64,000 nucleotides of DNA from Rhodococcus qingshengii (GTDB taxonomy: Bacteria; Actinomycetota; Actinomycetes; Mycobacteriales; Mycobacteriaceae). Below are positions 17,353-26,301 of this stretch, piece after piece. Positions within the stretch are counted from its first letter, which is position 1, and every line of letters begins with the position of its first letter. Under the pieces are notes generated by a model. That model made no database searches and had not been told where the DNA came from. It saw nothing but the letters and a program-made list of their open reading frames with translations. The stretch is taken from contig NZ_JAJNCL010000003.1 of the NCBI RefSeq assembly GCF_021025955.1, positions 620,001-684,000 on the forward strand, written 5' to 3'. Both the position numbers and the translations under genes were made by a program.

Positions 17353-18294
17353 CTACCGTGATCCCTGAGCGGGGTGCGCGGCCTTCCAGTGCTCGGCGAT
17401 GTCGATTCGTCGCGTGATCCAGACCTTCTCGTGCGACTGCACATGATCCAGGAAGCGCTCGAGGGCAGCGGCACGGGCGGGGCGGCCGACAATGCGGCAG
17501 TGCAACCCGACCGACAGCATCTTCGGCGATCCGGCCGTTCCCTCCGCATACAGCACGTCGAAGGCGTCGCGTAGGTGCGCAAAGAACTGATCGCCGCTGG
17601 GAAATCCTGCGGGAGAGGCAAACCGCATGTCGTTGGTGTCAAGGGTGTAGGGAACCACCAGGTGCTTCGCCGACTCTGTTCCACGGGGCACGTCCACCCA
17701 GTACGGCAGATCGTCGGCGTACGAATCGGAGTCGTAGACGAAGCCGCCGTGCTCGACCACCAGTTCACGGGTGTTCGGTGAATCGCGTCCGGTGTACCAA
17801 CCGAGAGGCGCCGAACCCGTCAGATCTCGCAGAATCTCGACTGCCTCGGCCATGTCGGCGCGTTCACGTTCGATGTCCACGGATTGGTAAGACTTCCAAC
17901 GTAATCCGTGACACGCGATCTCGTGACCCAACTCCTGAAAAGCACTGACTGCTTCGGGGTTACGCTGCATTGCCCGCGCCACCGCAAAGACTGTGAGAGG
18001 CAGGTTTCGCCGCTCGAAGGTCCGCAGGACGCGCCACAACCCGGCCCGAGAGCCGTACTCGTACAGCGATTCCATGCTCATGTGTCGATTCGGAAATGCT
18101 TCCGCCGGAGTCATTTCCGACAGAAAAGTCTCCGAAGCCGCGTCCCCGTCGAGGACGTTGTTCTCGGCTCCCTCTTCGTAGTTGAGTACGAACTGAACCG
18201 CTATCCGCGCGTCGCCGGGCCAGTGCGGATGCGGCGGATGAGGGCCGTACCCCACCATGTCCCGGGGATAGTCGTCGCGCGGATAGTCGCTCAT
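17353..18294 (-). CDS. puuE: Allantoinase of the polysaccharide-deacetylase family (PuuE)
   Basis: A 313-aa metal-dependent amidohydrolase with a NodB-like fold, not the classical TIM-barrel AllB. The diagnostic PuuE signature FVLNYEEGAENNVLDGD lies near residues 35-51. ITRRIDIAEHW near the C-terminus and GHEIACHGLRW in the middle (H-x-x-x-x-H type metal ligands) are typical. It opens the allantoin ring to allantoate. It is the last gene of the operon, 16 bp after the allantoicase stop, which gives strong contextual support. Confidence 0.92.
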   Translation of the reverse strand: MSDYPRDDYPRDMVGYGPHPPHPHWPGDARIAVQFVLNYEEGAENNVLDGDAASETFLSEMTPAEAFPNRHMSMESLYEYGSRAGLWRVLRTFERRNLPLTVFAVARAMQRNPEAVSAFQELGHEIACHGLRWKSYQSVDIERERADMAEAVEILRDLTGSAPLGWYTGRDSPNTRELVVEHGGFVYDSDSYADDLPYWVDVPRGTESAKHLVVPYTLDTNDMRFASPAGFPSGDQFFAHLRDAFDVLYAEGTAGSPKMLSVGLHCRIVGRPARAAALERFLDHVQSHEKVWITRRIDIAEHWKAAHPAQGSR

Positions 18295-18310
18295 GCCAAC
18301 AACTTTACCG

Positions 18311-19297
18311 TCAGCGCCCGGAGATCACAGCGCGAGCAGCGTCGGTGAGTACGCCGAAGACTCTCAGCCGCGCCAGGCCACCGTCCGGGAAGATGTCCAG
18401 ACGGACATCGGTGACCGGAACTTCGGAATCGATCGGAAAGCGATGGCGCGTGTCCGGACGCAGCGTCGTACGCGGCAACAGTTCGATCCACTCCCCTTCC
18501 GGAGTTCGGCCGGTCAGAGCGCCCTCACCTGGACTGTTTCCGAGGAAGTACGAGGTGTCGATCTCGACGAAACTCAACACGCCTTCACCCGCGAGTTGTA
18601 CTTGCACCCAGTCATTTCCGTCGTCGCGGCGTCTGGCCGTCTCCCACCCGTCGCCCATCGAAGCAGCGCGTCCGGGAAACAGAATATTCTGCGGCGAGCT
18701 GTAGAACATGTTGGAGCAATCGGTTACGCGGCCACCGTTTTCGAGTGCTGCGAGGTCCAACGGCCCGGCATCGAGGAAACGCGGGTCTGGTCGCGCTTCA
18801 CCGTGAACACGGAACCTGGCAACACCGCCGTCCGGGTAGATGGTCAGCTTGACGTGTGTCCACCGCTCCTCCGAAAACACCGAGAACGGATTCTCGGAGT
18901 CGCCGTGCACGGTCGAGCGCTCGACGATGGTTGTCCACTCGTCGGAACCGGCCAGGTCGAGTGGATCCGGATACCCGTCCACGGAGATTGCTTCCACCGA
19001 GATCTCGGGCGGGTAATTGCCCTTGAACCAGGCCGTGTCGACGACGACGCCTCGCACCACTCCGGGAACACCGAGGCGCACGATCGCCTCGTCATGACCT
19101 GCCACCCGGCGACGACGCGTCTCCCAACCGTCGTACACCTGCCCCTTGTGACCGAACGTCGCCGGTTGGTATCCCGCTTTACCCGGTCGGATCAGGGCCT
19201 CACGCTCGGCGAATGCCTCGTCGTTCGCCCAGATGACGGCTCCGCCGAGGGTGCGCAGTGCCAGGTCGGGCAGCAAGGTGAATTCGGTGGTGCTCAT
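18311..19297 (-). CDS. alc: Allantoicase
   Basis: A 328-aa enzyme that hydrolyses allantoate to ureidoglycolate and urea. The protein shows the expected two tandem jelly-roll repeats, each with a DGWETRRRR/DGWETARRR motif (about residues 56 and 215), a YPDGGVARFRVHG/FPDGGLARLRVFG repeat end, and SFVEIDTSYFLGN in the second half. The start follows the DUF6986 stop by 3 bp. The urea released here is the natural substrate of the urease encoded at 55-60 kb in this window. Confidence 0.95.
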   Translation of the reverse strand: MSTTEFTLLPDLALRTLGGAVIWANDEAFAEREALIRPGKAGYQPATFGHKGQVYDGWETRRRRVAGHDEAIVRLGVPGVVRGVVVDTAWFKGNYPPEISVEAISVDGYPDPLDLAGSDEWTTIVERSTVHGDSENPFSVFSEERWTHVKLTIYPDGGVARFRVHGEARPDPRFLDAGPLDLAALENGGRVTDCSNMFYSSPQNILFPGRAASMGDGWETARRRDDGNDWVQVQLAGEGVLSFVEIDTSYFLGNSPGEGALTGRTPEGEWIELLPRTTLRPDTRHRFPIDSEVPVTDVRLDIFPDGGLARLRVFGVLTDAARAVISGR

Positions 19298-19300
19298 CGG

Positions 19301-20545
19301 TCAGTGTTCTCCTGTGATCGGTGTGGTGCGTCCTACGAGATGGCGGAGTGCGTCGGTGTCGGCGCTCGGCGCGAGCCGGAGAACCTCGGATTCCGGATAG
19401 GCCCCCGCGTCGAGCCCGCGCAGAACAACCGCCGCCAGAGCCTGTGCGGTTGCGGGTTCGTCCATCACATCGCCACCTTGGCGCCCCAGGTACGACTGGA
19501 TGCGCGGGGCGGCGGCACCAAGCGCGTTGCGGTAGAAACCGAAGGTGGCGAGCCAGCGGGTGACCAGGTGCCCGGGGTGCATGTCCCAGCCCTGGTAGTA
19601 ACCGCGTTCCAGGGATCGTGTGACGAGGCCATGGTGCCGAGTGATCGCGTCGCGGATTGCCGTGGCACTCCCGACTGGCACGACCTGAGTGGACCCGTCG
19701 CACACCCACACGCCGGTCTGCGCGGCAGCAGCCAACATAACAGCCTTTGCGTGATCTGCCACCGGGTGTTCGAGCGACTGATGACGCGATGCAATTCCGC
19801 ACGCCGCGCTGTAATCGTAAGTGCCGTAATGCAAACCGGTCAGACGACCGGCACCGCGATGGATGGCCGGAGCAACAGCCACCGTTCCGTCGGCAGCGAT
19901 GACTGCCTGCGGGCTCTCGATCTGCAACTCGAACCGAAGCGAACCCGGCTCGAGTCCGTGAGCCTTCTCCAGTTCTTCACAGAGCAACACCGTCGCCGTG
20001 ACCTGCTCCGCCGCACGCAGTTTGGGGACGGTGAAGACAAATCCGTCCGGCACTCCGCCGGCCGCGTCGAGCACCAACTCGAGCGTCCTGATCGAGCGCC
20101 GACGCTCCCTGGCCGGCAGCCCCTTGAACCTGATACCACCCCAGTTCGGCCCGGCAGGATCAGCGCTGAGCGCCGCAAGTGTCCGCCCGGCCGACGTCGC
20201 TGCAGCGTCTTCTTCCTCGTCGCTGCGGCGTCCGTATCCGTCCTCGAAATCTATTCGAAAGTCTTGGACCGGCTTGCGGCCGAGTTGAACTCGCACATCG
20301 GCGAGTGCGTTCTCGGTGTCGAGTTCGGCGAACACATGCGCGTGAGAATCGAGAAGCGCAATCGCCTGCTCACCCCAGAGACGAGGGGTGTCGACAGTTG
20401 CATCTGCGGCACTGACGTAAATCGTGTGCACTGGCTGGATCTCGTCACGGTTTCCCGGGTACTGCGCCGCGAGCCGCTCGTCCACCGGGTCCAGAAAGTC
20501 GTCCAGACGATCATGGACGGCGGCGGAGAGTCGGGATTCTGTCAT
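19301..20545 (-). CDS. DUF6986 protein, HpcH/CitE aldolase-like, ureide-operon linked
   Basis: A 414-aa soluble protein. Acidic metal-binding-type motifs recall the HpcH/HpaI-CitE (PEP-mutase-like TIM-barrel) superfamily: DFEDGYG at 99-105, FELQIESPQAV near 205-215, and HYGTYDYSAACGI near 243. The family usually binds Mg2+ and cleaves or forms C-C bonds with glyoxylate, pyruvate or acyl-CoA. It is the first gene of the allantoicase/allantoinase operon. Because that pathway ends in glyoxylate, I infer a role in glyoxylate handling or in cleaving a ureidoglycolate-like intermediate. This is not established, and no ureidoglycolate lyase gene is present beside it. Confidence 0.75.
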   Translation of the reverse strand: MTESRLSAAVHDRLDDFLDPVDERLAAQYPGNRDEIQPVHTIYVSAADATVDTPRLWGEQAIALLDSHAHVFAELDTENALADVRVQLGRKPVQDFRIDFEDGYGRRSDEEEDAAATSAGRTLAALSADPAGPNWGGIRFKGLPARERRRSIRTLELVLDAAGGVPDGFVFTVPKLRAAEQVTATVLLCEELEKAHGLEPGSLRFELQIESPQAVIAADGTVAVAPAIHRGAGRLTGLHYGTYDYSAACGIASRHQSLEHPVADHAKAVMLAAAAQTGVWVCDGSTQVVPVGSATAIRDAITRHHGLVTRSLERGYYQGWDMHPGHLVTRWLATFGFYRNALGAAAPRIQSYLGRQGGDVMDEPATAQALAAVVLRGLDAGAYPESEVLRLAPSADTDALRHLVGRTTPITGEH

Positions 20546-20607
20546 CGGACGATCTTCTCAGAACCTCCGCGAACCCGCAGGTTCTCACGCCGCCGTCGTA
20601 GTCCGGG

Positions 20608-22635
20608 TCAGCGACCCCCGACGAAGGGGACGTTGACGAAGCTCGGCCGGTCTGCAGCCAACTCGATGTGCTGCGGCTTTAGTTGACTGTCGGCGAGCAT
20701 CGGCCCGAGGGCCAGGTAACGCGGCACGCTGGCAGCGTAGACGTCGACGCGGAGTCGGTGCCCCGTTTGCAGCACTGCGTCCGTCGGGAGCATGTTGATG
20801 TCGACGGTGGTGACCTCTCCGGGAACGACCGGCTGACGCGTGTCGATCGTCAGATAGTGGTGCGGTTCACTGTAGTCACCGTTGGCCGAGCGGGTGCTTT
20901 TGGAATCGTCGACCGCCCGGAGCGACGCAGTCAGAGCGCCGTTCGTGATCGGCGTCGAGGTTCCGTCCGGCGCTACGTCGTTGACCGTCGCTGCCCAGAA
21001 TCCGTCCGTCGCGTCCAGGACTGTCTCGAGATGGACGTTGATCGGGCCCGAGAGTGTGGTCGGCTCGGTCACTGCCTCACCGGTGAACGTCAGACCCTCC
21101 GCTTCCTGGAATCGGGAATCCTTGGAACACGACGCACCGAGCACCACGGAAATACCGGCAGTGCCCTGAGTTCCGTCACCGGAGCAGAAGCCTCGCAGTC
21201 CGGGTGCAACTGTCAATCGCGCTGCGGCACTGGCCGGGTCGTCGGTCAGGGAACCGTCGTACGCCGCGTGGGCGGCAGTACCGCTGGGCGCTGAGTTCAG
21301 ATACATACGTTCGTAGCTCACACCCGCTCGCGGGAACTGGTCGTCCGTGATCCATCCGCCACCTTGCTGGAACATCGTCACTGGACCGTATCGATCGATT
21401 CCGTTGTCGATGCCCTTGAGCCACTTGTCGAACCACGCACGTTCGAGCACGTCGAGGCGCGGCGGCGCACCGTCCTTGCCGAACCCACCACCGGGAGTGA
21501 CGTGATAGCCGTTCCCCATGATCAACTGCTTCTGTCCGAGCGGCAGATCTATTCCGTTGTAGATCCGCGGCTCACTGTTGGCGAAGATGTCGTGCCAACC
21601 GCCGTAGACCATCGTCGCAGCGGTGATGTTACCGACGTCTGCGGATCGGTCCTGATAGAACTGACCGTCTTGCGCGACTTGCAGAGTCGACGGTGACACG
21701 TCCTCGATTCTCTGAGCCGTCATCGCTTGCACCAGTTCGGGAATCAGCGTTCCCGGATCCTCGAGGCGGCTCGCCAACCACAGGGGATCGAAGTTTCCTT
21801 GCAGGATGTCCTGAACGTTCGGTACGAGTTTGAGCCCGTTGACCGCGGTCAACCACAACGGCATGAACCCGACGCCGAGGCCGCCACCGGTTCCGACGAT
21901 GTCGCGCAGCAGATCGTTGCCCGGTTCGACCGGGAAGATCGCCTTCAGTGCAGGTGGATTGTTGCTCGCCGCCTGCACCGAGTTGATCGCGGAGTACGAG
22001 ATGCCCGCCATCCCTACTTTCCCGTCGGACCACCCTTGCTTGCTCATCCAGTCGATGACCTCGACCGAATCCTGTTGCTCGCGCTTGCCGAGCACGTCCC
22101 AATTACCTTGGGAGAAACCGGTTCCACGTGCGTCTACCACAACCTGTGTATATCCGTTCCGGACCAGATCACGGTTGACGCCAAGGACCCTGGCACCTCC
22201 GCCGGCGATGACACCCGTCAACTCCGACACTCCGTCGAACGGCGCCGCAAGGTCGAGCGAGTTCGCCACGTCCATCAACGTCTCACCGACCTGCGGGATC
22301 GACAGAGCTGAATCCACCAGCGTGTCCAGCAGTTTCGTGTACGGCGTGATGTTGAGGACCGAAGGCGTCTTCGATTCCACGGCCCGCCCGGATGCATCCG
22401 CCGGTCGGTACACATTCGCTTGCAGAACTGTGCCGTCACTCATCGTGATGGGCACGTCCCATTCGATGGAGACCCCCGGATACTGCGGCGTCGCCTCCGT
22501 TGCCGCGAGCCAGGCCTGCCCGTCCGACCCTCCCGTCGGATCCGCAGAAGCGACGGCGCTCGGCACCGTCAATCCCACGACGCACAGCCCCACCGCAATC
22601 GTTGTCGACCTTCGACGTAGAAGTCGTGTCTTCAC
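20608..22635 (-). CDS. Secreted CocE/NonD-family (X-Pro dipeptidyl-peptidase-like) hydrolase
   Basis: A 675-aa alpha/beta hydrolase. The N-terminus is a Sec signal peptide: basic KTRLLRRR, a hydrophobic core, then cleavage near AVASA-DP at about residue 31. The nucleophile elbow GISYS places the catalytic Ser at about 213, and a jelly-roll PepX_C domain fills the C-terminal third. The family includes cocaine esterase, glutaryl-7-ACA acylase and X-Pro peptidases, so the substrate cannot be specified. The start is GTG with GGGG upstream. It is transcribed toward the ureide operon, whose first gene begins 62 bp after its stop. Function in nitrogen scavenging is possible but speculative. Confidence 0.85.
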   Translation of the reverse strand: MKTRLLRRRSTTIAVGLCVVGLTVPSAVASADPTGGSDGQAWLAATEATPQYPGVSIEWDVPITMSDGTVLQANVYRPADASGRAVESKTPSVLNITPYTKLLDTLVDSALSIPQVGETLMDVANSLDLAAPFDGVSELTGVIAGGGARVLGVNRDLVRNGYTQVVVDARGTGFSQGNWDVLGKREQQDSVEVIDWMSKQGWSDGKVGMAGISYSAINSVQAASNNPPALKAIFPVEPGNDLLRDIVGTGGGLGVGFMPLWLTAVNGLKLVPNVQDILQGNFDPLWLASRLEDPGTLIPELVQAMTAQRIEDVSPSTLQVAQDGQFYQDRSADVGNITAATMVYGGWHDIFANSEPRIYNGIDLPLGQKQLIMGNGYHVTPGGGFGKDGAPPRLDVLERAWFDKWLKGIDNGIDRYGPVTMFQQGGGWITDDQFPRAGVSYERMYLNSAPSGTAAHAAYDGSLTDDPASAAARLTVAPGLRGFCSGDGTQGTAGISVVLGASCSKDSRFQEAEGLTFTGEAVTEPTTLSGPINVHLETVLDATDGFWAATVNDVAPDGTSTPITNGALTASLRAVDDSKSTRSANGDYSEPHHYLTIDTRQPVVPGEVTTVDINMLPTDAVLQTGHRLRVDVYAASVPRYLALGPMLADSQLKPQHIELAADRPSFVNVPFVGGR

Positions 22636-22775
22636 GAAAACCCCAATTTTCTGTTGTGATGACCCAGCTCTGCCCCCACGACAGTGACCGGTGTCACTAA
22701 CTTACCGGATAGTAACTTCCGCCCCATATGCCGTCAATAGGTCTGAATGACGACCGGACGGCTAGCTTTGAAGAT

Positions 22776-23699
22776 GTGTCACGATCACCCCTTCCCGTCC
22801 GCGACGGCCTGAACCCCAGTCGCATCCGTCAGCCCGACGACGGCATGTGGGCGACGACGCTCGATTACCTGCTCGAACGGTTTCCTCAGGATGCCGTCCG
22901 CCTGCGGGAGAAAGTCGCTGCCAGGGAAGTCGTCGACGAGAAAGGCGTCGGAATCACCGAGACGAGCGCTTTCGCTCCCCGGCGGTTCGTCTACCTCTAC
23001 CGCGACCCTCCCGTCGAGCCGCGGGTGCCATTCGAGATCGACATCCTCTATCGGGACGAGAACATCCTTGTCGTGGACAAGCCGCACTTTCTCGCGAGCA
23101 CCCCGCGCGGGCGATACATCGCCGAATCGGCGTTGGTCCGCTTGCGTCGGGACCTCGATCTGCCGGAGCTGAGTCCAGCTCATCGCCTCGATCGCGTCAC
23201 AGCGGGACTGCTGCTGTTCACCGTGCATCAGGCGGCCCGGCGCGGCTACCAGACCATGTTCGCCGAGCGCCGCGTCGCCAAGGAGTACGAGGCCATCGCG
23301 CGTTACGACGCTCAGGTGAGCACCCCCGTAGTCGTGCGCAGTCGCATCGTGAAAGAACGCGGGGTACTCAAGGCCGAGGAGATCGAGGGCGAGCCCAACA
23401 GCGAGTCACGAATCGAACTGATCGAGACGCGGGACGGATTCGCGCGGTACCAGTTGATCCCCCATACCGGCAAGACCCATCAACTTCGCCTGCACATGAG
23501 CGCTGTCGGGCTCCCGATTCACGGCGACAACTTCTATCCCGACTTCTACGACGTTGCCGCAGAAGATTATTCGAATCCGCTGCGCCTGCTGTCGAAGGTT
23601 CTCGAGTTCGAGGATCCGTTCACCGGCCGATTGCAACGGTTCGAAAGTCGGCGGACGCTGTCCTGGCCGCACGAGACAGCCCATGGCGACTCGCCGTAG
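22776..23699 (+). CDS. RluA-family pseudouridine synthase
   Basis: A 307-aa RNA-modifying enzyme that isomerises uridine in rRNA or tRNA. The catalytic motif HRLDR is at 136-140 with Asp139 as nucleophile. The substrate-binding segments VVDKPHFLAS before it and HTGKTHQLRLHM, LPIHGDNFYP after it are typical. No S4 domain is evident at the N-terminus. The start is taken as GTG 22776 (protein beginning SRSPLPVRDGL), resembling actinobacterial homologues; an ATG at 22728 would add 16 unconserved residues. The target nucleotide is unknown. Confidence 0.87.
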   Translation: MSRSPLPVRDGLNPSRIRQPDDGMWATTLDYLLERFPQDAVRLREKVAAREVVDEKGVGITETSAFAPRRFVYLYRDPPVEPRVPFEIDILYRDENILVVDKPHFLASTPRGRYIAESALVRLRRDLDLPELSPAHRLDRVTAGLLLFTVHQAARRGYQTMFAERRVAKEYEAIARYDAQVSTPVVVRSRIVKERGVLKAEEIEGEPNSESRIELIETRDGFARYQLIPHTGKTHQLRLHMSAVGLPIHGDNFYPDFYDVAAEDYSNPLRLLSKVLEFEDPFTGRLQRFESRRTLSWPHETAHGDSP

Positions 23700-23774
23700 G
23701 AACCCCGGACCCTTCCACTGTGCGTCCGATACCGGGAGGATGGAAGCGCAGACCGCACCGCAAGAGGAGACCAG

Positions 23775-25310
23775 ATGAGCAAGTCCGCTGACGTACCCGA
23801 AGCCGTACGGGAGATCGAGCGTAAGTACGAGGCGCCGGCCGAGCAGGAAGTTCCCGCACTGGGTGGGCTTTCCGGTGTCGTCGGTGAGCCGGTCCACGAC
23901 TCGATACAGCTCTCTGCCACCTACTTCGACACCGCCGACTACCGGTTGCTCGCCGAAAAGATCACGCTGCGCAAGCGTGAGGGCGGCGATGACGCGGGAT
24001 GGCACATGAAACTTCCCGCAGGCCAGGACACTCGAACCGAAATCCAGCTTCCACCGGACGAGAGCACCGATGTTCCCTCGCCGCTGTCGAGTCTGATCCG
24101 GGCGATCATCCGCGGTCACGATCTGGTGCCGGTCGCCCTGATCATCACTGATCGGGAGCGCACCAGGCTCAACGGCGAAAACGGTGTGCTGCTTGCCGAA
24201 GTGGTCTCCGACACCGTCATCGCATGCAAGGCAGACGGTTCCGGTGAGTCGACGTGGCAGGAAGTCGAGGTCGAACAAGGCGCAGGCGGACAAGATCTGG
24301 CCGACGCAATCGAGACGGTTCTACTGGACGCCGGGCTGGAGCGTTCTGCAAGTCCGTCCAAACTCAAACGAGCACTGGGCACTTCGGTGACCCCGTACGC
24401 CGGTCACGAGATCACCACAGGCAAGGCGTCGAATCCGCGGATTCTGTTGCGCAATTACCTCATCGAACAACTGCGCGCACTGGTCGCAGCGGATCTGGGG
24501 ACGCGTCGGGCCGACGACGAAGCCGTTCACGATTTCCGGGTCGCAGCACGTCGCATCCGAAGCGCTCTCCAGTCGTACGCCGGCCACTCCCCCAAGACCG
24601 ACGATCTCATCGCGGATCTGCGATGGATCGGCGGAAAGTTCGGCGACGCCCGCGACGTCGAGGTCCAGTGGGAGCGTCTTGTGGAACGCCTCGGCGAAAT
24701 CGACGAGATGCCCGAACGAGAAGCTGTGCGAGCTCGAATCGACGAGTACTTCTCGGCACGCGGTGAAACCGCACAGGAAACAGCCCTCGAAGCGCTCGAT
24801 TCCGAGCGATACACCACGCTGCTCGATCGTCTCGACGAGTACGTCGGCGACCTCGAGTTCGACACCGTCGCGCACCGCGTGGGAAAGAAGGCGTCGGCAC
24901 GAGAATTGGCTCATACCCTGCGCCACCTGGCACACAAGGTGGGTAAGCGAGTCGATCACGTCTTCGACGCCGATACCCGCACCGATCGTGACGAGCGAAT
25001 GCACCGCGCCCGCAAGGGAGCCAAGCGGATGAAGTACGCGATCGAGGTCATGGAACCCGTGTCGAAGAGTCGAGCCAAACGCGCCTTGAAGCACTTCAGC
25101 CACTTCCAGGACGTTCTCGGCGAGCATCAGGATTCCGTTGTCGCCCAACATCATCTGCTCGAAATTGCTGCGGAGCAGGAACACACTTCATTGACCAGCT
25201 TCGGGTTGGGTATGGCCTATCGGCGGGAATTGGAAATCGCCGACGGGCAATCAATCCTGCTACGCAAGACGTGGAAGGAAGCCGTGAAGTCAGCATCGTC
25301 ACTCTGGTGA
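23775..25310 (+). CDS. CYTH and CHAD domain protein
   Basis: A 511-aa cytosolic protein. The N-terminal CYTH (triphosphate tunnel) domain starts with the signature EIERKYE (ExExK) at about 13-19 and includes LRKREGG and MKLP strands. The C-terminal CHAD domain (from about 230) has the conserved histidine/arginine clusters VHDFRVAARRIRSAL and MHRARKGAKRMKYAIE. CHAD domains bind inorganic polyphosphate, and CYTH domains hydrolyse triphosphates such as tripolyphosphate. A strong AAGAGGAGA ribosome-binding site precedes the ATG. It is followed 49 bp later by a universal stress protein. A polyphosphate-granule or stress role is likely. Confidence 0.9.
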   Translation: MSKSADVPEAVREIERKYEAPAEQEVPALGGLSGVVGEPVHDSIQLSATYFDTADYRLLAEKITLRKREGGDDAGWHMKLPAGQDTRTEIQLPPDESTDVPSPLSSLIRAIIRGHDLVPVALIITDRERTRLNGENGVLLAEVVSDTVIACKADGSGESTWQEVEVEQGAGGQDLADAIETVLLDAGLERSASPSKLKRALGTSVTPYAGHEITTGKASNPRILLRNYLIEQLRALVAADLGTRRADDEAVHDFRVAARRIRSALQSYAGHSPKTDDLIADLRWIGGKFGDARDVEVQWERLVERLGEIDEMPEREAVRARIDEYFSARGETAQETALEALDSERYTTLLDRLDEYVGDLEFDTVAHRVGKKASARELAHTLRHLAHKVGKRVDHVFDADTRTDRDERMHRARKGAKRMKYAIEVMEPVSKSRAKRALKHFSHFQDVLGEHQDSVVAQHHLLEIAAEQEHTSLTSFGLGMAYRRELEIADGQSILLRKTWKEAVKSASSLW

Positions 25311-25359
25311 CTTCGCTGTAACCAGTCGACCGATCTCGATCATTTCAGAGGGAGTAGAC

Positions 25360-26250
25360 ATGAACACACTTGCAGGACACCAGGATGTCGTCGCCGGTAT
25401 CGACGGATCCGAGGCCTCGACGGCGGCGGCCCGGTGGGCGGCTTCGGTCGCGAACGCGGTGAACTCACGACTGATTCTGGCGCACGCCCTGCCACAGGAG
25501 GGCCCGATCTACAGTCCCGCTGCAGTGATGTTGCAGTCGCAGTTCCTCAGCCAAATCCGCGAAGACGGCGAGGCGATCGTCGAGGCTGCCGCCGCGGTGA
25601 TTTCGGCTGAATTCCCGGAACTGACCATCGAATCCGAGATCGCTCCGGGGCCGGCGTCGACGCACATCCTCGAATCCTCGAGTACCGCACGCCTGATCGT
25701 GATGGGTTCGACCGGATCAGGCGCATTGCGATCGAGGCTGCTCGGATCGACCGCACTGAAGGTGGCAAATCACGCCACCTGTCCGGTCACCGTCTGGCGT
25801 GGTTCGGCGCAGAATCCCGGTCCGGATCAGCGTCCCGTCATCGTCGGAGTCGACGGAAGCGCGTTGAGCAAGAAGGCCGTCGAGTACGCCTTTCGTTATG
25901 CCGATCAGTTCGACGCGCCGCTCATTGCGGTCCACACCTGGCAAGGCTCGTCCACCTTCCGCGAAGGCGGAGCGGGAATCCTGATCGACTGGGAGGCCGT
26001 CGAGCAGGAGGAATCGGCACTGCTGGCGGAAAATCTAGCCGGTATGGCCGACCAGTACCCGGACGTGCCGGTCACCCGTATCAGTGAACCCGGCGCCGCT
26101 GCCCCGGTCATGCTCAAATACGCCGACGACGCGCAGTTGATAGTTGTCGGAAGCCATGGCCGCAGTGCGATGGCCGGCGCCGTGATGGGCTCGACCAGCC
26201 AGAATCTCCTGCACCATGCGCCAGGGCCGGTCATGATCTGTCGCGCCTGA
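25360..26250 (+). CDS. Tandem-domain universal stress protein
   Basis: A 296-aa protein with two UspA domains. Each has an ATP-binding glycine-rich signature of the G-2x-G-9x-G(S/T) type: MGSTGSGALRSRLLGST in the first half and VGSHGRSAMAGAVMGST in the second. Domain starts are VVAGIDGSEAS and VIVGVDGSALS. Double-domain Usp proteins are typical of the dormancy (DosR-type) and stress regulons of mycobacteria and rhodococci. A GAGGGAG Shine-Dalgarno precedes the ATG. A strong bidirectional terminator follows immediately. Confidence 0.92.
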   Translation: MNTLAGHQDVVAGIDGSEASTAAARWAASVANAVNSRLILAHALPQEGPIYSPAAVMLQSQFLSQIREDGEAIVEAAAAVISAEFPELTIESEIAPGPASTHILESSSTARLIVMGSTGSGALRSRLLGSTALKVANHATCPVTVWRGSAQNPGPDQRPVIVGVDGSALSKKAVEYAFRYADQFDAPLIAVHTWQGSSTFREGGAGILIDWEAVEQEESALLAENLAGMADQYPDVPVTRISEPGAAAPVMLKYADDAQLIVVGSHGRSAMAGAVMGSTSQNLLHHAPGPVMICRA

Positions 26251-26256
26251 TCTCCG

Positions 26257-26299
26257 CCGTGCGCGGTTGAGGAGTCCAGGGGTCCTCAACCGCGCACGG
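26257..26299. terminator. Bidirectional intrinsic terminator
   Basis: Two perfectly complementary 17-nt arms (ccgtgcgcggttgagga and its complement) around a 9-nt loop lie between the stress protein gene and the convergent VIT transporter gene, 6 bp and 2 bp from the respective stop codons. Confidence 0.85.
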
Positions 26300-26301
26300 G
26301 G

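Noticed and set aside
18293-20686. Long plus-strand open frame of nearly 800 codons
   Set aside because: It lies wholly antisense to alc and DUF6986, has arginine- and valine-rich shadow composition, and has no recognisable domain. It is a GC-driven shadow frame.
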